A DNA stretch of 47,295 bases from an uncultured Clostridia bacterium (GCA_934130595.1 CAKOYF010000010.1:1-47295), one strand, 5' to 3'; shown: positions 25,509 to 34,230, counted from the stretch's first letter. Program-made: numbers and translations. Notes: generated by a model not told the origin, from the letters alone.

Positions 25509-25537
25509 ATTATATCACGATATTTTTTTATTGTAAA
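25509..25537 (-). promoter_or_regulatory. promoter for the 25084-25479 gene
   Basis: TTTACA, 17-nt spacer, TATAAT on the minus strand, about 30 nt upstream of the start codon. Confidence 0.75.
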
Positions 25538-25553
25538 CTAAAAGCAAAAAATA

Positions 25554-25575
25554 ACTAGGATTTATTCATCCTAGT
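25554..25575 (-). terminator. intrinsic terminator of the DEAD-box helicase gene
   Basis: ACTAGGAT/ATCCTAGT, an 8-bp stem with a 6-nt loop that contains the stop codon, followed by TATTTTTTG on the minus strand. Confidence 0.83.
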
Positions 25576-26968
25576 CATTTATTATACTTACATCTTCTCC
25601 CTTTATTTTGCCATTTTTAAATGCATCTACAATATCTGGGATATATTCTTTTGAAACTTCTATACTGCTTACATCGTCCTCTATTTCAATATGTCCTATT
25701 TTATCTGATTTTATGCCAGTAAGTGCGCCAATAGCTCCAATTATATCTTTTGCTTTTATTCCATAATTTCTTCCAACATTTATTTTTATTACATAAAGTC
25801 CTCTTTTACTTAATGGAAAATTATATTGTACATCTTGCTCTAATAAAGGTACATCTTCAAAATTAAATTTAGTAGCAGTATATTCTTCTAATTCTTTTAT
25901 TCTTTCTATTTGCTTTCCTGTATAAAAAGTATATGCTACACCTTTTTTCCCTTTTCTTGCTGTTCTACCTATTCTATGAACATAATATTCATTTTCAATT
26001 GGTATATCGTAGTTTATAACCAAATCTAGGTCTTCAATGTCGATTCCTCTTGCTAGTACATCAGTAACAACTATTACTTCTATTTTGCCTTGTCTTAGTC
26101 TCTTTAGTATTTTTTCTCTGTCTACTTGGTCTATATCACTATTTAACATTTCACATTGTACTTTTTTACTATTTAAGAAATTATACACATCTTCTGTTTT
26201 CTTTTTTGTATTACAAAAAACAACACTACATTTAGATGCCTCTTTTTTCAATATTCTAAGTACACACTCATTTTTCATCTTTTCTTTTACATCTATTGCA
26301 ATTTGTTTTATATTGTCTACTAGCATTGTCTTGTTATCTTTACATTCAACATATATAGCTTTTTTGGCTTTTTTATTTGCAATATCTTTTACTCTATTAT
26401 CTATTGTAGCTGAAAAGAATAATTTTTGAGTGTTCTTAGGAACTTTTTCTATAATTTTTGTTACTTCTTCAAAAAATCCCATACTAAGCATTTCATCTGC
26501 TTCATCTAATACTAAAGTACTTATACTATCTGTCTTTAGAATACGTCTTTTTAATAGGTCTAGTACTCTTCCTGGTGTTCCTATTACTATCTTTACTCCT
26601 CTTCTTAAAGAAATAGCTTGTATTCTTACATCTTGTCCACCATATAAAGCAAAAGCATTAATACCTTGTAAATATTTACAGAATTTTCTTGTTTCCTGTA
26701 ATACTTGTATTGCAAGCTCTCTTGTAGGAGTAATTACTAGTACTTGTGTTCCCTTTTTAGACAAATCAATTTTATTTATAAGTGGTAGCATAAATGCTGC
26801 TGTCTTACCAGATCCTGTACTAGACATTGCTACAACATCTTTACCATCTAATATTAAATCTAGAGTATTTTCTTGGATTTTAGTTTGTTCCTTATATCCA
26901 AGCTCATCTATAGCTCTTTTTATATTTTCATTTAAACTTGTTTCTTCAAATCTCATTTTTTTAAACAT
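25571..26968 (-). CDS. dbpA: DEAD-box ATP-dependent RNA helicase with DbpA-type RNA-binding domain
   Basis: RNA helicase, 465 aa. Motifs in order: Q motif region YKEQTKIQENTL, Walker A SSTGSGKTAAF (motif I), PTRELAIQV (Ia), TPGRVLDLL (Ib), DEADEML (II), FSAT (III), then RecA domain 2 with VVTDVLARGIDIEDLDLVINYD (V) and HRIGRTARKGKKG (VI). The last 75 residues (about 390-465) match the DbpA RNA-binding domain, including INVGRNYGIKAKDIIGAIGA. In DbpA/YxiN this domain targets 23S rRNA hairpin 92, so a role in 50S assembly is likely. Two ATG codons (26968 and 26956) are possible; neither spacing from AAAGGAA is ideal. Confidence 0.93.
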   Translation of the reverse strand: MFKKMRFEETSLNENIKRAIDELGYKEQTKIQENTLDLILDGKDVVAMSSTGSGKTAAFMLPLINKIDLSKKGTQVLVITPTRELAIQVLQETRKFCKYLQGINAFALYGGQDVRIQAISLRRGVKIVIGTPGRVLDLLKRRILKTDSISTLVLDEADEMLSMGFFEEVTKIIEKVPKNTQKLFFSATIDNRVKDIANKKAKKAIYVECKDNKTMLVDNIKQIAIDVKEKMKNECVLRILKKEASKCSVVFCNTKKKTEDVYNFLNSKKVQCEMLNSDIDQVDREKILKRLRQGKIEVIVVTDVLARGIDIEDLDLVINYDIPIENEYYVHRIGRTARKGKKGVAYTFYTGKQIERIKELEEYTATKFNFEDVPLLEQDVQYNFPLSKRGLYVIKINVGRNYGIKAKDIIGAIGALTGIKSDKIGHIEIEDDVSSIEVSKEYIPDIVDAFKNGKIKGEDVSIIND

Positions 26969-26987
26969 TTCCTTTATCTGTTTTCAT

Positions 26988-27016
26988 ATTATACCACGTA
27001 GCTTAATTTTTTACAA
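26988..27016 (-). promoter_or_regulatory. promoter for the DEAD-box helicase gene
   Basis: TTGTAA, 17-nt spacer, TATAAT on the minus strand, starting directly after the T-run of the hairpin at 27023-27040. Confidence 0.78.
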
Positions 27017-27022
27017 GAAAAA

Positions 27023-27065
27023 AGAGGACTAGTGTCCTCTATGGTAAGGTTTATATATGAAAAAA
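27023..27065 (-). repeat. duplicated terminator-like element, copy A
   Basis: On the minus strand: TTTCATATATAAACCT, a short linker, a 7-bp hairpin (AGAGGAC/GTCCTCT), then TTTTTTC. It shares sequence with 27158-27200. The hairpin with T-run is a good intrinsic terminator. No gene lies immediately upstream on that strand, so it may end a small RNA. Confidence 0.55.
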
Positions 27066-27094
27066 ATTTAATTTCTTAATTGTCTTTCTTATTA

Positions 27095-27114
27095 TGTCTA
27101 AATTATACTAGACA
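27095..27114. promoter_or_regulatory. 20-bp inverted repeat, possible operator or RNA switch
   Basis: TGTCTA-8 nt-TAGACA. A second, mutually exclusive pairing, AATTGTCT (27078-27085) with AGACAATT (27110-27117), overlaps it. A possible plus-strand promoter (TTGTCT, 18 nt, TATACT) coincides with it. Confidence 0.35.
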
Positions 27115-27157
27115 ATTGTGTTAGTTTTATGTTGTTTTATTGATAAAAAATAAAAAT

Positions 27158-27200
27158 AGAGGACTTTACGTCCTCAGTGTAGGTTTATATATGAAAAATT
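27158..27200 (-). repeat. duplicated terminator-like element, copy B
   Basis: Same layout as 27023-27065 on the minus strand: TTTTTCATATATAAACCT, linker, a 6-bp hairpin (GAGGAC/GTCCTC at 27159-27175), then TATTTTTATTTTTT. A promoter-like sequence lies just upstream at 27204-27231. A transcript would be only about 40-60 nt. Confidence 0.55.
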
Positions 27201-27203
27201 ATG

Positions 27204-27231
27204 ATTATATAATACACTTGCTTTGTGATAA
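27204..27231 (-). promoter_or_regulatory. possible promoter for a very short RNA
   Basis: TTATCA, 16-nt spacer, TATAAT on the minus strand. It is followed within about 30 nt by the conserved element and terminator at 27158-27200, and no open reading frame fits between them. Confidence 0.4.
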
Positions 27232-27315
27232 TTTAATGATTATTTTTTGTTGCTTAAGTAAAAAGCGTTCTATTTTTAATTTTTTTAAATAAAATTTTAG
27301 TGAGGTGATTAATCT

Positions 27316-28176
27316 ATGGTAAATTTTACTGGCAGTGGCGTAGCACTTATAACACCATTTACAAAAAATAATAAAATCAACTATGATAAAATTGATGAAT
27401 TAATTGAATATCACATTTGTAATAATACAGATTTCATTGTGGTATGTGGTACTACTGGAGAGTCTTCTACTCTATCTAATACTGAAAAGAAACAACTCAT
27501 ATCTTATGTATGTAAAAAATGTAAAAATAAAATTCCTGTAGTTGCTGGTACTGGATCAAATAATACTAAAATAGCACTAAACATGAGTAAATATGCTAAA
27601 TCTCAAGGTGCTGACGGAGTTTTAGTTGTAACTCCTTATTATAATAAATGTAATCAAAATGGATTATTTGTACATTACAAAAAAATAGCTGAGGCTATTT
27701 ACCCAACTCCACTTATTCTTTATAATGTACCATCTAGAACTGGTGTAGATATTTCAGTAGAGACTATTGTAAAACTTTCAAAAATACCTAATATTGTAGC
27801 TATAAAAGAAGCAAATCCTTCTTTAGAAAAAATTGCTCAAGTTATAAACAAGACTAAAGATACTGATTTTAATGTTTTATCTGGAAATGACAATTTAATT
27901 ATTCCTATACTTTCTTTAGGAGGAAAAGGTGTAATATCTGTTTGTGCAAATATTATTCCTAACGAAATGCACAATATTTGTATAAAAAAAGATGTTGATC
28001 TATTTTATAAATATTTAGATTTAATGGATTCTCTTTTTTTAGATGTAAATCCTATAATGATAAAAGAAGCTATGAATTATCTAAACTTTAGTGTTGGTAA
28101 AACTAGATTACCATTATATGAACCAGATACCGTAAAAGTATTAAAGATGCAAAAAATAATAGACGAGACTTTTTAG
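27316..28176 (+). CDS. dapA: 4-hydroxy-tetrahydrodipicolinate synthase
   Basis: Condenses pyruvate with aspartate semialdehyde, the first committed step of the diaminopimelate/lysine pathway. The 286-aa length is normal. The pyruvate Schiff-base lysine is Lys164 (VAIKEA). Tyr136 (ILYNVPSRTG) and Thr46-Thr47 (CGTTGES) complete the active site, and Arg141 matches the substrate-binding arginine. The start follows GTGAGGTGAT. It stands alone, without dapB or asd nearby. Its stop codon lies inside a bidirectional terminator. Confidence 0.96.
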   Translation: MVNFTGSGVALITPFTKNNKINYDKIDELIEYHICNNTDFIVVCGTTGESSTLSNTEKKQLISYVCKKCKNKIPVVAGTGSNNTKIALNMSKYAKSQGADGVLVVTPYYNKCNQNGLFVHYKKIAEAIYPTPLILYNVPSRTGVDISVETIVKLSKIPNIVAIKEANPSLEKIAQVINKTKDTDFNVLSGNDNLIIPILSLGGKGVISVCANIIPNEMHNICIKKDVDLFYKYLDLMDSLFLDVNPIMIKEAMNYLNFSVGKTRLPLYEPDTVKVLKMQKIIDETF

Positions 28177-28186
28177 TTCTCGTCTA
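28160..28186. terminator. bidirectional terminator between dapA and the DUF4363 gene
   Basis: 9-bp stem (TAGACGAGA/TCTCGTCTA) with a 9-nt loop containing the dapA stop codon. The minus strand has TTATTTTTT; the plus strand has a weaker run. Confidence 0.82.
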
Positions 28187-28192
28187 CTTATT

Positions 28193-28573
28193 TTAGAGTA
28201 TATTGTCCATTCTTACTTCTTGCCTTTTTACTGTATGATCTAAAAATTCTTTTACTTTTGATATCGAAACTATACATTCTTCTGTATTTTCAAACTTAAT
28301 ATACTCTCTTAGTTCTATCATTGATTGCTCTATATCATCTATTTCATCATGCACAATAAACATATTCCATATATTTTTTATTTTAGACCATGTATCATAT
28401 GATTTTTCTATTTGCTCTTTTGCAAACTCAAAATTATCATTTTCTATTGCATTTTGTATATAATCCATATCTGTCATAATATATCTAGAACTTTTTTGTA
28501 AATATTTTACTTCTGCTACTCCACCTACAACTAATATAAAAATACAAACTATCATTATAATTGTCTGTTTCAT
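28193..28573 (-). CDS. DUF4363 family protein
   Basis: The 126-aa protein has one N-terminal membrane segment or uncleaved signal anchor (TIIMIVCIFILVVGGVAEV, residues 4-22). An outside helical domain follows with the family-like pattern W..WNMFIVHDEIDDIEQSM. DUF4363 proteins of Bacillota are commonly encoded next to a DUF421 (YetF-like) protein, as here, with 4 bases between the genes. The molecular function is unknown. The pair is sometimes linked to sporulating bacteria (established association, not proof for this gene). Confidence 0.82.
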   Translation of the reverse strand: MKQTIIMIVCIFILVVGGVAEVKYLQKSSRYIMTDMDYIQNAIENDNFEFAKEQIEKSYDTWSKIKNIWNMFIVHDEIDDIEQSMIELREYIKFENTEECIVSISKVKEFLDHTVKRQEVRMDNIL

Positions 28574-28577
28574 CTTC

Positions 28578-29216
28578 TTACACCTCTTTTTCTTTTAATT
28601 GATAAGTAAATTTGTAACTAGAGTCCATTTGTCCAACCAAAATATCTTCCACTTTTACTTTTTTAGCCTTTACTAAGCGCTCTACATCCCCTTTACTAAT
28701 TCCTATTAATTCCATATTAGCTTCTGCTAATTTTCCATCTTCTATAACATTTACTGGTAGGCTATTAATATTTGGATCGCTTTTAACAACACTTAGATTT
28801 CCATTTGTCTCAAGTATGCCATATTTTACATCACTAATTAAGAAAATATCCTTTTCATGCAATTGTGACATTAAATCTGAAACAGTATATTTTTGACTGT
28901 TAAATTCTTTTTCAATTATCTTTCCATCTTTTATTATTAATACAGGTTTTCCACAAACTATATCTTGTACTTTATTACTTGAATGATTTAATAGCAAGAA
29001 AATTAAATAAGCTAATAACAATGTTATTATTGGAATAATTCCATCTAGTAACGAAAGACCTCTTGAAGACATTGGAGCTGATGCCAAGTCAGATATAACT
29101 ATTATGATTGCTAGTTCAAACGGTTGAACTTTTGAAAGCTCCTTTTTTCCCATAAGTCTTATTACTAAGAAAACAACACAATATAATACTAATGCTCTAA
29201 AAAAAACTATTAACAT
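28578..29216 (-). CDS. DUF421/YetF family membrane protein
   Basis: A 212-aa YetF-like protein. Three membrane segments lie within the first 80 residues (about 4-20, 34-50 and 58-77), with the family segments VIRLMGKKELSKVQPFELAI and ISDLASAPM. A cytosolic alpha/beta domain follows, with GKPVLIIKDGKI, the YTVSDLMSQLHEKDIF segment and SDVKYGILETNGNLSV. Related YetF proteins are implicated in sporulation or spore germination in Bacillus, but no function is assigned here. It is first in a two-gene unit with the DUF4363 gene; the ribosome-binding site is TTAGGTGAT. Confidence 0.88.
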   Translation of the reverse strand: MLIVFFRALVLYCVVFLVIRLMGKKELSKVQPFELAIIIVISDLASAPMSSRGLSLLDGIIPIITLLLAYLIFLLLNHSSNKVQDIVCGKPVLIIKDGKIIEKEFNSQKYTVSDLMSQLHEKDIFLISDVKYGILETNGNLSVVKSDPNINSLPVNVIEDGKLAEANMELIGISKGDVERLVKAKKVKVEDILVGQMDSSYKFTYQLKEKEV

Positions 29217-29295
29217 TTAAAATCACCTAATAATATTTTTTTCATATTTATTAATTTTATACAAATAATATAAATATCCGAGGTGAACTTTTAAT

Positions 29296-29628
29296 ATGCC
29301 AAATAGATTTATTCAAATTTTTATACGATTAATTACTTCTTTATCTATATTTACTTTTACTGTATTTCTAACTCCTAATTTTAATGTAGCAAATATCTAT
29401 ATATTATTTATTTCAGCTTTCTTTGTAATGATAGTAGATTACTTAGTGTCTACTATAACTGGAATACATGATTATCCTATAGGTCGTGGTATAGTTGGCT
29501 TTTTTAGCTGTATAGTGATTTTATATGCTACACAGTTTTTCATATCTGGTTACTATATTTCTATTATGTCTAGTATAATAGCCTCTTTAATATATTGCGT
29601 TATAGATTTTGCTCTTCCAAATAAATAA
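29296..29628 (+). CDS. small four-helix integral membrane protein
   Basis: The 110-aa protein is almost entirely membrane, with four hydrophobic segments (about residues 10-25, 33-53, 66-86 and 88-107). A short hydrophilic loop carries the pattern TGIHDYPIGRGIVGF, which resembles small Bacillota membrane proteins of the DUF2512/YndM or holin-like groups. I cannot assign it firmly. It is divergent from the DUF421 gene and monocistronic, with a GAGGTGAA ribosome-binding site at about the right distance and a terminator at its end. Confidence 0.75.
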   Translation: MPNRFIQIFIRLITSLSIFTFTVFLTPNFNVANIYILFISAFFVMIVDYLVSTITGIHDYPIGRGIVGFFSCIVILYATQFFISGYYISIMSSIIASLIYCVIDFALPNK

Positions 29629-29653
29629 ACTACGGACTATATAATCCGTAGTT
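29628..29653. terminator. bidirectional terminator after 29296-29628 and 29672-31699
   Basis: A perfect 9-bp stem (AACTACGGA/TCCGTAGTT) with TTTTG on the plus strand and TTATTT on the minus strand. Confidence 0.8.
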
Positions 29654-29671
29654 TTGTGCTTTTAATATATA

Positions 29672-31699
29672 CTATTTTGCAAGTGTAACATCTATAGTTA
29701 GTAATTTTTCAATTTCTGAACTTGTTACTATTTTATCTTCATCATCAACTTCTACTGAGTATACATATTCATCATTTATTGGTGTATAGTAGTAGTCTGT
29801 TGTGCTTGTGTAAGAATATGAACCTGATTTATATGTATAAGTGAATGTCTTTTTATAGAAAGTAACACCATTTACTTGTATTTCTTCTCTATCTGAAATT
29901 TTAACATTAGTATATCCTTCTTCTTCAGAATAATAATCTAGTTTGTCATTTATTCCATCTTCATATTCTTCTAAGCTATCATAATTACAATCAACATCTA
30001 TATATGCTGTTTCTTTTGTTTTATCATCTTTTGAAAATCTTTGGTATGATAAACCAGAATATTCTTCTTCAAAAGTTTCTGGAACATCAAATACTACAAC
30101 ATCATCGTCATAAGACTCTACAAAGCTTTGACCTTTCTTTAGAGTTATTCCTGCTGGAACATCTCTTTTAGAACTTGTATTTGAACTTCCACCTATTCCT
30201 AATGAAGAAAGTGCATCATCTATATATGTAGAAAATGTTTCATATAATTTTGAGTTTTCAAAATTATCACTGATTTTTTCCATATCATCATCTGTTAAGT
30301 TTTTATAATCTACAGCGCTTGATGTATCTAAAGCTTCTATTCCTTTATTATATACTTGTGTAAGTACAAGTCTTGCTTCGATTTTTCCTTCATTTTCGAT
30401 GTTCATTGATATAGTATAATCTTTTTCTTTTTTGCTATCTTTGTTTACTGTTAAAGTAGCAGAAGCAACTGTTTGTGTTGTTTTGTATTCAGTTTGTTTT
30501 ACATTAATTTCATATACATTTTTTGAAGTATTAACAACTTCTAAAATATATTCATCATTATAATAATCATCTTTAACTACACATGCAATGCCAACAAATT
30601 TATTTGTCATACCTGATGTATAATAATGTATTGTTATTGTTGCATCTTCATCGTCTGCATCATCAATAGCTTCTTCAAAAGAATCTAATACATCTATAAT
30701 TTCATTTCTATCTTTATAACAAGCTAAAAATTCATTATCCATTTTTAATGATTTAACAGTATTTGTTAAAACTGTTTTTAAATCATCAGATTTTATTGTT
30801 AATGTATTATCTTTTACTTTTTTATCTTTTCCATTGATATTTACAGTAACTTTTTCTGTTTTAAATAAGTCTTTTGAAAGATTATTATTTAAAGTAGTAT
30901 ATATTTTTTTAGCAGCTTTTTTGGCAACTGCTTTATCTGAAGCAGATAATCCATCTTCGCCAACATATTCTTTTATTACTTCTTGGTATTCTTCTGGAAT
31001 TTGTGCAGATATTAATTTGTCATATATGTTTGCTTCACCAACGTATACTTGATTTTGTTTTAAATCTGCCATTGTTTTTAATGCTAAATATGAATCTTTG
31101 CTCTTATCTAGATTTAATCCAAATATTACTTGTTGATCATCTAGATTATATTGTACATTAGATTCAACTTTTAAGCCGTCAACTACACTTTTTAATTCAC
31201 TAATATCTGTTGAAAGTTCAACTGATGCACTAACATTAGCACTATTTGCAGTTGCTGCTTCACCAGCATAAGTTTCAGAAATTGCAGATTTAATAAATCC
31301 TTTAAATAGCTGCTCAGAATTTTTTGAACACAAAGCTATAGCAAATACTATAATTAATACAATAGCTACAACAGCTACTATACCAATTGTAATTATACTA
31401 TGTCTTTGATTCTTTTTAGGATCTACAACTTTTGTTGTATCTTCCTCCTTTTTTTCTACTTTTTCTGTTTCGTTTTTTTCTTCAATTTTTACTTCTTCTT
31501 TTTTCTCTTCAACTTTTACTTCTTCATTTGCAGCTTGCTCTGTAGTTTCTGCTTTTTCTTCTTTAACATCCTCTACAGGCTTTTCTTCTACTTCTGGTAC
31601 TGTTTCTTGTACTTTTGCGTCATTTTCAACTTTTGCTCCACAAAATGCACAAAAAGCACTTCCGTCTTCGATTTCTTTGTTACAATTAGAACACTTCAT
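29672..31699 (-). CDS. zinc-ribbon, single-pass membrane protein with a large extracellular region
   Basis: The 675-aa protein begins with a zinc ribbon, Cys3, Cys6, Cys17 and Cys20 (CSNC, then CAFCGAKV). A Glu/Lys/Val-rich linker runs to about residue 95, and one membrane segment spans about 104-126 (IITIGIVAVVAIVLIIVFAIAL). The remaining 550 residues should face outward. The middle part is beta-rich with Lys, Asp and Thr. The last 140 residues resemble a separate lipoprotein-like fold (VVVFDVPETFEEEYSGLSY, then KKTFTYTYKSGSYSYT). I use the ATG at 31699, which follows AAAGGAGGAAA; an extension to 31720 would take in that site. The cytosolic ribbon and outer sensor-like region suggest a signalling or envelope role, but this is inference. 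Confidence 0.8.
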   Translation of the reverse strand: MKCSNCNKEIEDGSAFCAFCGAKVENDAKVQETVPEVEEKPVEDVKEEKAETTEQAANEEVKVEEKKEEVKIEEKNETEKVEKKEEDTTKVVDPKKNQRHSIITIGIVAVVAIVLIIVFAIALCSKNSEQLFKGFIKSAISETYAGEAATANSANVSASVELSTDISELKSVVDGLKVESNVQYNLDDQQVIFGLNLDKSKDSYLALKTMADLKQNQVYVGEANIYDKLISAQIPEEYQEVIKEYVGEDGLSASDKAVAKKAAKKIYTTLNNNLSKDLFKTEKVTVNINGKDKKVKDNTLTIKSDDLKTVLTNTVKSLKMDNEFLACYKDRNEIIDVLDSFEEAIDDADDEDATITIHYYTSGMTNKFVGIACVVKDDYYNDEYILEVVNTSKNVYEINVKQTEYKTTQTVASATLTVNKDSKKEKDYTISMNIENEGKIEARLVLTQVYNKGIEALDTSSAVDYKNLTDDDMEKISDNFENSKLYETFSTYIDDALSSLGIGGSSNTSSKRDVPAGITLKKGQSFVESYDDDVVVFDVPETFEEEYSGLSYQRFSKDDKTKETAYIDVDCNYDSLEEYEDGINDKLDYYSEEEGYTNVKISDREEIQVNGVTFYKKTFTYTYKSGSYSYTSTTDYYYTPINDEYVYSVEVDDEDKIVTSSEIEKLLTIDVTLAK

Positions 31700-31743
31700 C
31701 AAATTTCCTCCTTTTTTCATATATTACCTCAGTAACTATAAAT

Positions 31744-31772
31744 ATAATATCTCAAACAGCAAAAAAAGTAAA
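31744..31772 (-). promoter_or_regulatory. promoter for the zinc-ribbon membrane protein gene
   Basis: TTTACT, 17-nt spacer, TATTAT on the minus strand. Confidence 0.65.
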
Positions 31773-31807
31773 CAATTTTGTCCTTTTTAATATATTTATG
31801 CCATATT

Positions 31808-34135
31808 TTAAATAATATTATTTCTTATATGTAACATATTTTTTTCAAATTTATTCTTTGCTAAATTATATTTCTTTAAAATCTTCATTACACAATCTAT
31901 ATTACTGCATACAATATCATATTTTTCACCAAATGTATCTTCTAAATAATACCCACCTTGCTTACAAGGAGCACTACATATTTTTCCTTCTTCTCTATTT
32001 GCAACAAATGATCCTAAAATACAATATCTTGATGTCATTACTGTAATATAATCATCTACAAGCTCTATATCAAAAAGCTCACTAATTTTGCTTATTTGCT
32101 CATCATTTGCATCAAATGAAGGAGTAATTATATCAAATCCTAGACTACTAAAGAAGTTAGCACTATACTTATTAGATATATTGAAAGAATAATCTGCAAC
32201 AAGTGTAAAATCATATTTTTGTTTTAATTTTAGTACATATTCTATATATCTAGAATTTCCTAAAACTATAGTCTTTACCCCTAACTGCAATAGTCTTTCT
32301 AAGTTTCCAGTTATATATTTATCTAAATTTTTAAGGACGAAATTTGGAATAACAACTCCTAAATTAAACTTAGAATATTTATGTAATATATCTTCTGTAT
32401 TTTTTATATAGTCATTTATTTGAATATCTATTCTTTCAAAAGCCTTTCCATATTTTTGATTATATATTTTTGCATAGTCTTTTTCATTATCATATGAATA
32501 TATAGATAATATTCTCTTTGGTAATTTTTCTTGAGATTTTCTAGTTTCAAGTTTTTCATTTAAAACATTTTCAAGTTTTTCTTTAAATCCATCAATACTA
32601 TTTCTTACTTTTAGTTTTTCTTCAATTTTTAATACAAAATTTCTTCTAATTTCATTTAGTACTGATACTCTCAAAAATAATCCTTTTTGAACATATCCAA
32701 CAACTTTTGCAAACTTAATTCCAGTGTCTTGTGTCTTTGAAAAGGCTTCATGAATACTGTCTAATGTTATCTCTTTGTTTATTGCATCTTCTGGCACTAT
32801 ATTCGTATTAAATGTATACATTTCATTATTAATAACTGCACTAAGTGTAATTGGTGATTGCTTTTTTACTACAACATTTAGTACTAATTCTCTTTGTCTT
32901 ATATTCTTTTGAACATATTTATTTTGAAGTTCAAGATTTAATCTATATTTAGAAGTCTTATATACTTTATCATTTTCTAATATATAGTTTTCTTTTACAT
33001 CTCCTAAATACACTACTTTTCCTTTTTTACAATAATCATTTACAATTTGCATTTTTTCATCTTTAATGCACGTTACAATAGTTGATGCAACACCTTTTTT
33101 AGAATAAATTTCTATTCCATCATGTAAGTCTATATCTTCTTCTAATCTAATTTTAATGTATTTTCCTTTTTTACCTATTACTTTTCCTAAATATAGTCCT
33201 GTATTTTTGGGCGATGTTAATGTTATGCTATTTTTATATTTTACTCCGTCCCAATAGCCATGACTTTTGCCATTTCTATTAAACATCTGTAGCATATTTT
33301 TTTCGTCATTTTCTTCTATGTTGATTTTTTGGCTAGCAATATATTTATCTATGTACTTTCTATACTTACTAACAACTAATGCCACATATTCTGGTGTTTT
33401 GTTTCTTCCTTCTATTTTTAAAGATGTTATATTACTATCAATAATTTTATCTAAAATATCTAAACCATATATATCTTTTTTACTTAGTAGATACATCTTT
33501 TCTGTAAGTTTGTTATTATCTTTGCATAGTGTATATCTCATTCTACATGGCTGTGCACAAGCTCCTCTGTTAGCACTTCTTGTTCCTATTGCTAGACTCA
33601 TTAAACATTGTCCAGATAGACACACACATAATGCTCCATGAATAAAAGCTTCAATTTCTAAAGATGTATTCTCTGTTATATATTTTACTTCTTCTCTTGT
33701 TAATTCTCTTGCTAAAACTACTCTAGTAAATCCTAATTTTTCTAAAAACTTTACTTGTTCAAGAGAATACGCACTCATTTGTGTACTAGCGTGCATATGT
33801 AGTTTAGGTAATACTTTATGTATAATGCTTGCTAGTCCTATATCTTGTACAATAACCGCATCTAATCCTCGCTCATATAGCTTAGAAAGCATTTCTAATG
33901 CCTCTTTAATCTCATCATCCATAACTAATGTATTTAATGTTAAATATACCTTTACTCCTCTTACATGAGCATAATCTATGCAATCCATATAAGTATCTAT
34001 ATTAAAGTTTTTAGCCATTACTCTAGCATTATGTTTTCCAAGTCCCATATATACTGCGTCTGCACCAGCATTAACAGCTGCTTTAAAACTCTCTTCATTT
34101 CCTGCTGGAGCAAGCAACTCAATTTTATTATTCAT
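31808..34135 (-). CDS. U32 family peptidase-like protein with DUF3656 domain
   Basis: The 775-aa protein matches the long U32 proteins of Bacillota. The N-terminal TIM-barrel region runs to about residue 290: ELLAPAGNEESFKAAVNAGA, then HMHASTQMSAYS, and the U32 signature region EAFIHGALCVCLSGQCLMS. A cysteine set in SANRGACAQPCRMRY follows. A DUF3656-like middle part spans about 370-500, and a second U32-like region extends to the end. The best studied relatives, RlhA and TrhP/TrhO-pathway proteins, hydroxylate cytidine or uridine in RNA and use Fe-S cysteines, so RNA modification is more likely than proteolysis (inference). It lies just downstream of rlmB, an rRNA methyltransferase, but has its own promoter. 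Confidence 0.9.
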   Translation of the reverse strand: MNNKIELLAPAGNEESFKAAVNAGADAVYMGLGKHNARVMAKNFNIDTYMDCIDYAHVRGVKVYLTLNTLVMDDEIKEALEMLSKLYERGLDAVIVQDIGLASIIHKVLPKLHMHASTQMSAYSLEQVKFLEKLGFTRVVLARELTREEVKYITENTSLEIEAFIHGALCVCLSGQCLMSLAIGTRSANRGACAQPCRMRYTLCKDNNKLTEKMYLLSKKDIYGLDILDKIIDSNITSLKIEGRNKTPEYVALVVSKYRKYIDKYIASQKINIEENDEKNMLQMFNRNGKSHGYWDGVKYKNSITLTSPKNTGLYLGKVIGKKGKYIKIRLEEDIDLHDGIEIYSKKGVASTIVTCIKDEKMQIVNDYCKKGKVVYLGDVKENYILENDKVYKTSKYRLNLELQNKYVQKNIRQRELVLNVVVKKQSPITLSAVINNEMYTFNTNIVPEDAINKEITLDSIHEAFSKTQDTGIKFAKVVGYVQKGLFLRVSVLNEIRRNFVLKIEEKLKVRNSIDGFKEKLENVLNEKLETRKSQEKLPKRILSIYSYDNEKDYAKIYNQKYGKAFERIDIQINDYIKNTEDILHKYSKFNLGVVIPNFVLKNLDKYITGNLERLLQLGVKTIVLGNSRYIEYVLKLKQKYDFTLVADYSFNISNKYSANFFSSLGFDIITPSFDANDEQISKISELFDIELVDDYITVMTSRYCILGSFVANREEGKICSAPCKQGGYYLEDTFGEKYDIVCSNIDCVMKILKKYNLAKNKFEKNMLHIRNNII

Positions 34136-34175
34136 AATTTATTCTCCTCATAACAATTGTGTCATCATATGTAAA

Positions 34176-34204
34176 ATTATATCATTTTAAAAGCTTAAAG
34201 TAAA
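34176..34204 (-). promoter_or_regulatory. promoter for the U32 protein gene
   Basis: TTTACT, 17-nt spacer, TATAAT on the minus strand, between the rlmB terminator and the start codon. Confidence 0.75.
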
Positions 34205-34210
34205 CAAAAA

Positions 34211-34230
34211 ATACAGCTAAATAGCTGTAT
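34211..34230 (-). terminator. intrinsic terminator after rlmB
   Basis: ATACAGCT/AGCTGTAT stem with an AAAT loop and TTTTTTG on the minus strand. It ends the surface-protein/rlmB transcript. Confidence 0.85.

Larger units (their letters stand above)
26969..27315. other. 347-bp intergenic region between the helicase gene and dapA
   Basis: This non-coding stretch holds the helicase promoter, two copies of a hairpin-T-run element with a shared TTTATATATGAAAA stretch, a 20-bp inverted repeat between them, and the dapA leader. I looked for a lysine riboswitch upstream of dapA and do not see its conserved core. No good small open reading frame was found. Confidence 0.6.

Noticed and set aside
26430..27032. 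Plus-strand open reading frame of 200 codons
   Set aside because: It is antisense to the DEAD-box helicase and runs through that gene's promoter.
27201..27315. Lysine riboswitch upstream of dapA
   Set aside because: The stretch is too short and too AT-rich, and the conserved lysine-riboswitch core is not visible.
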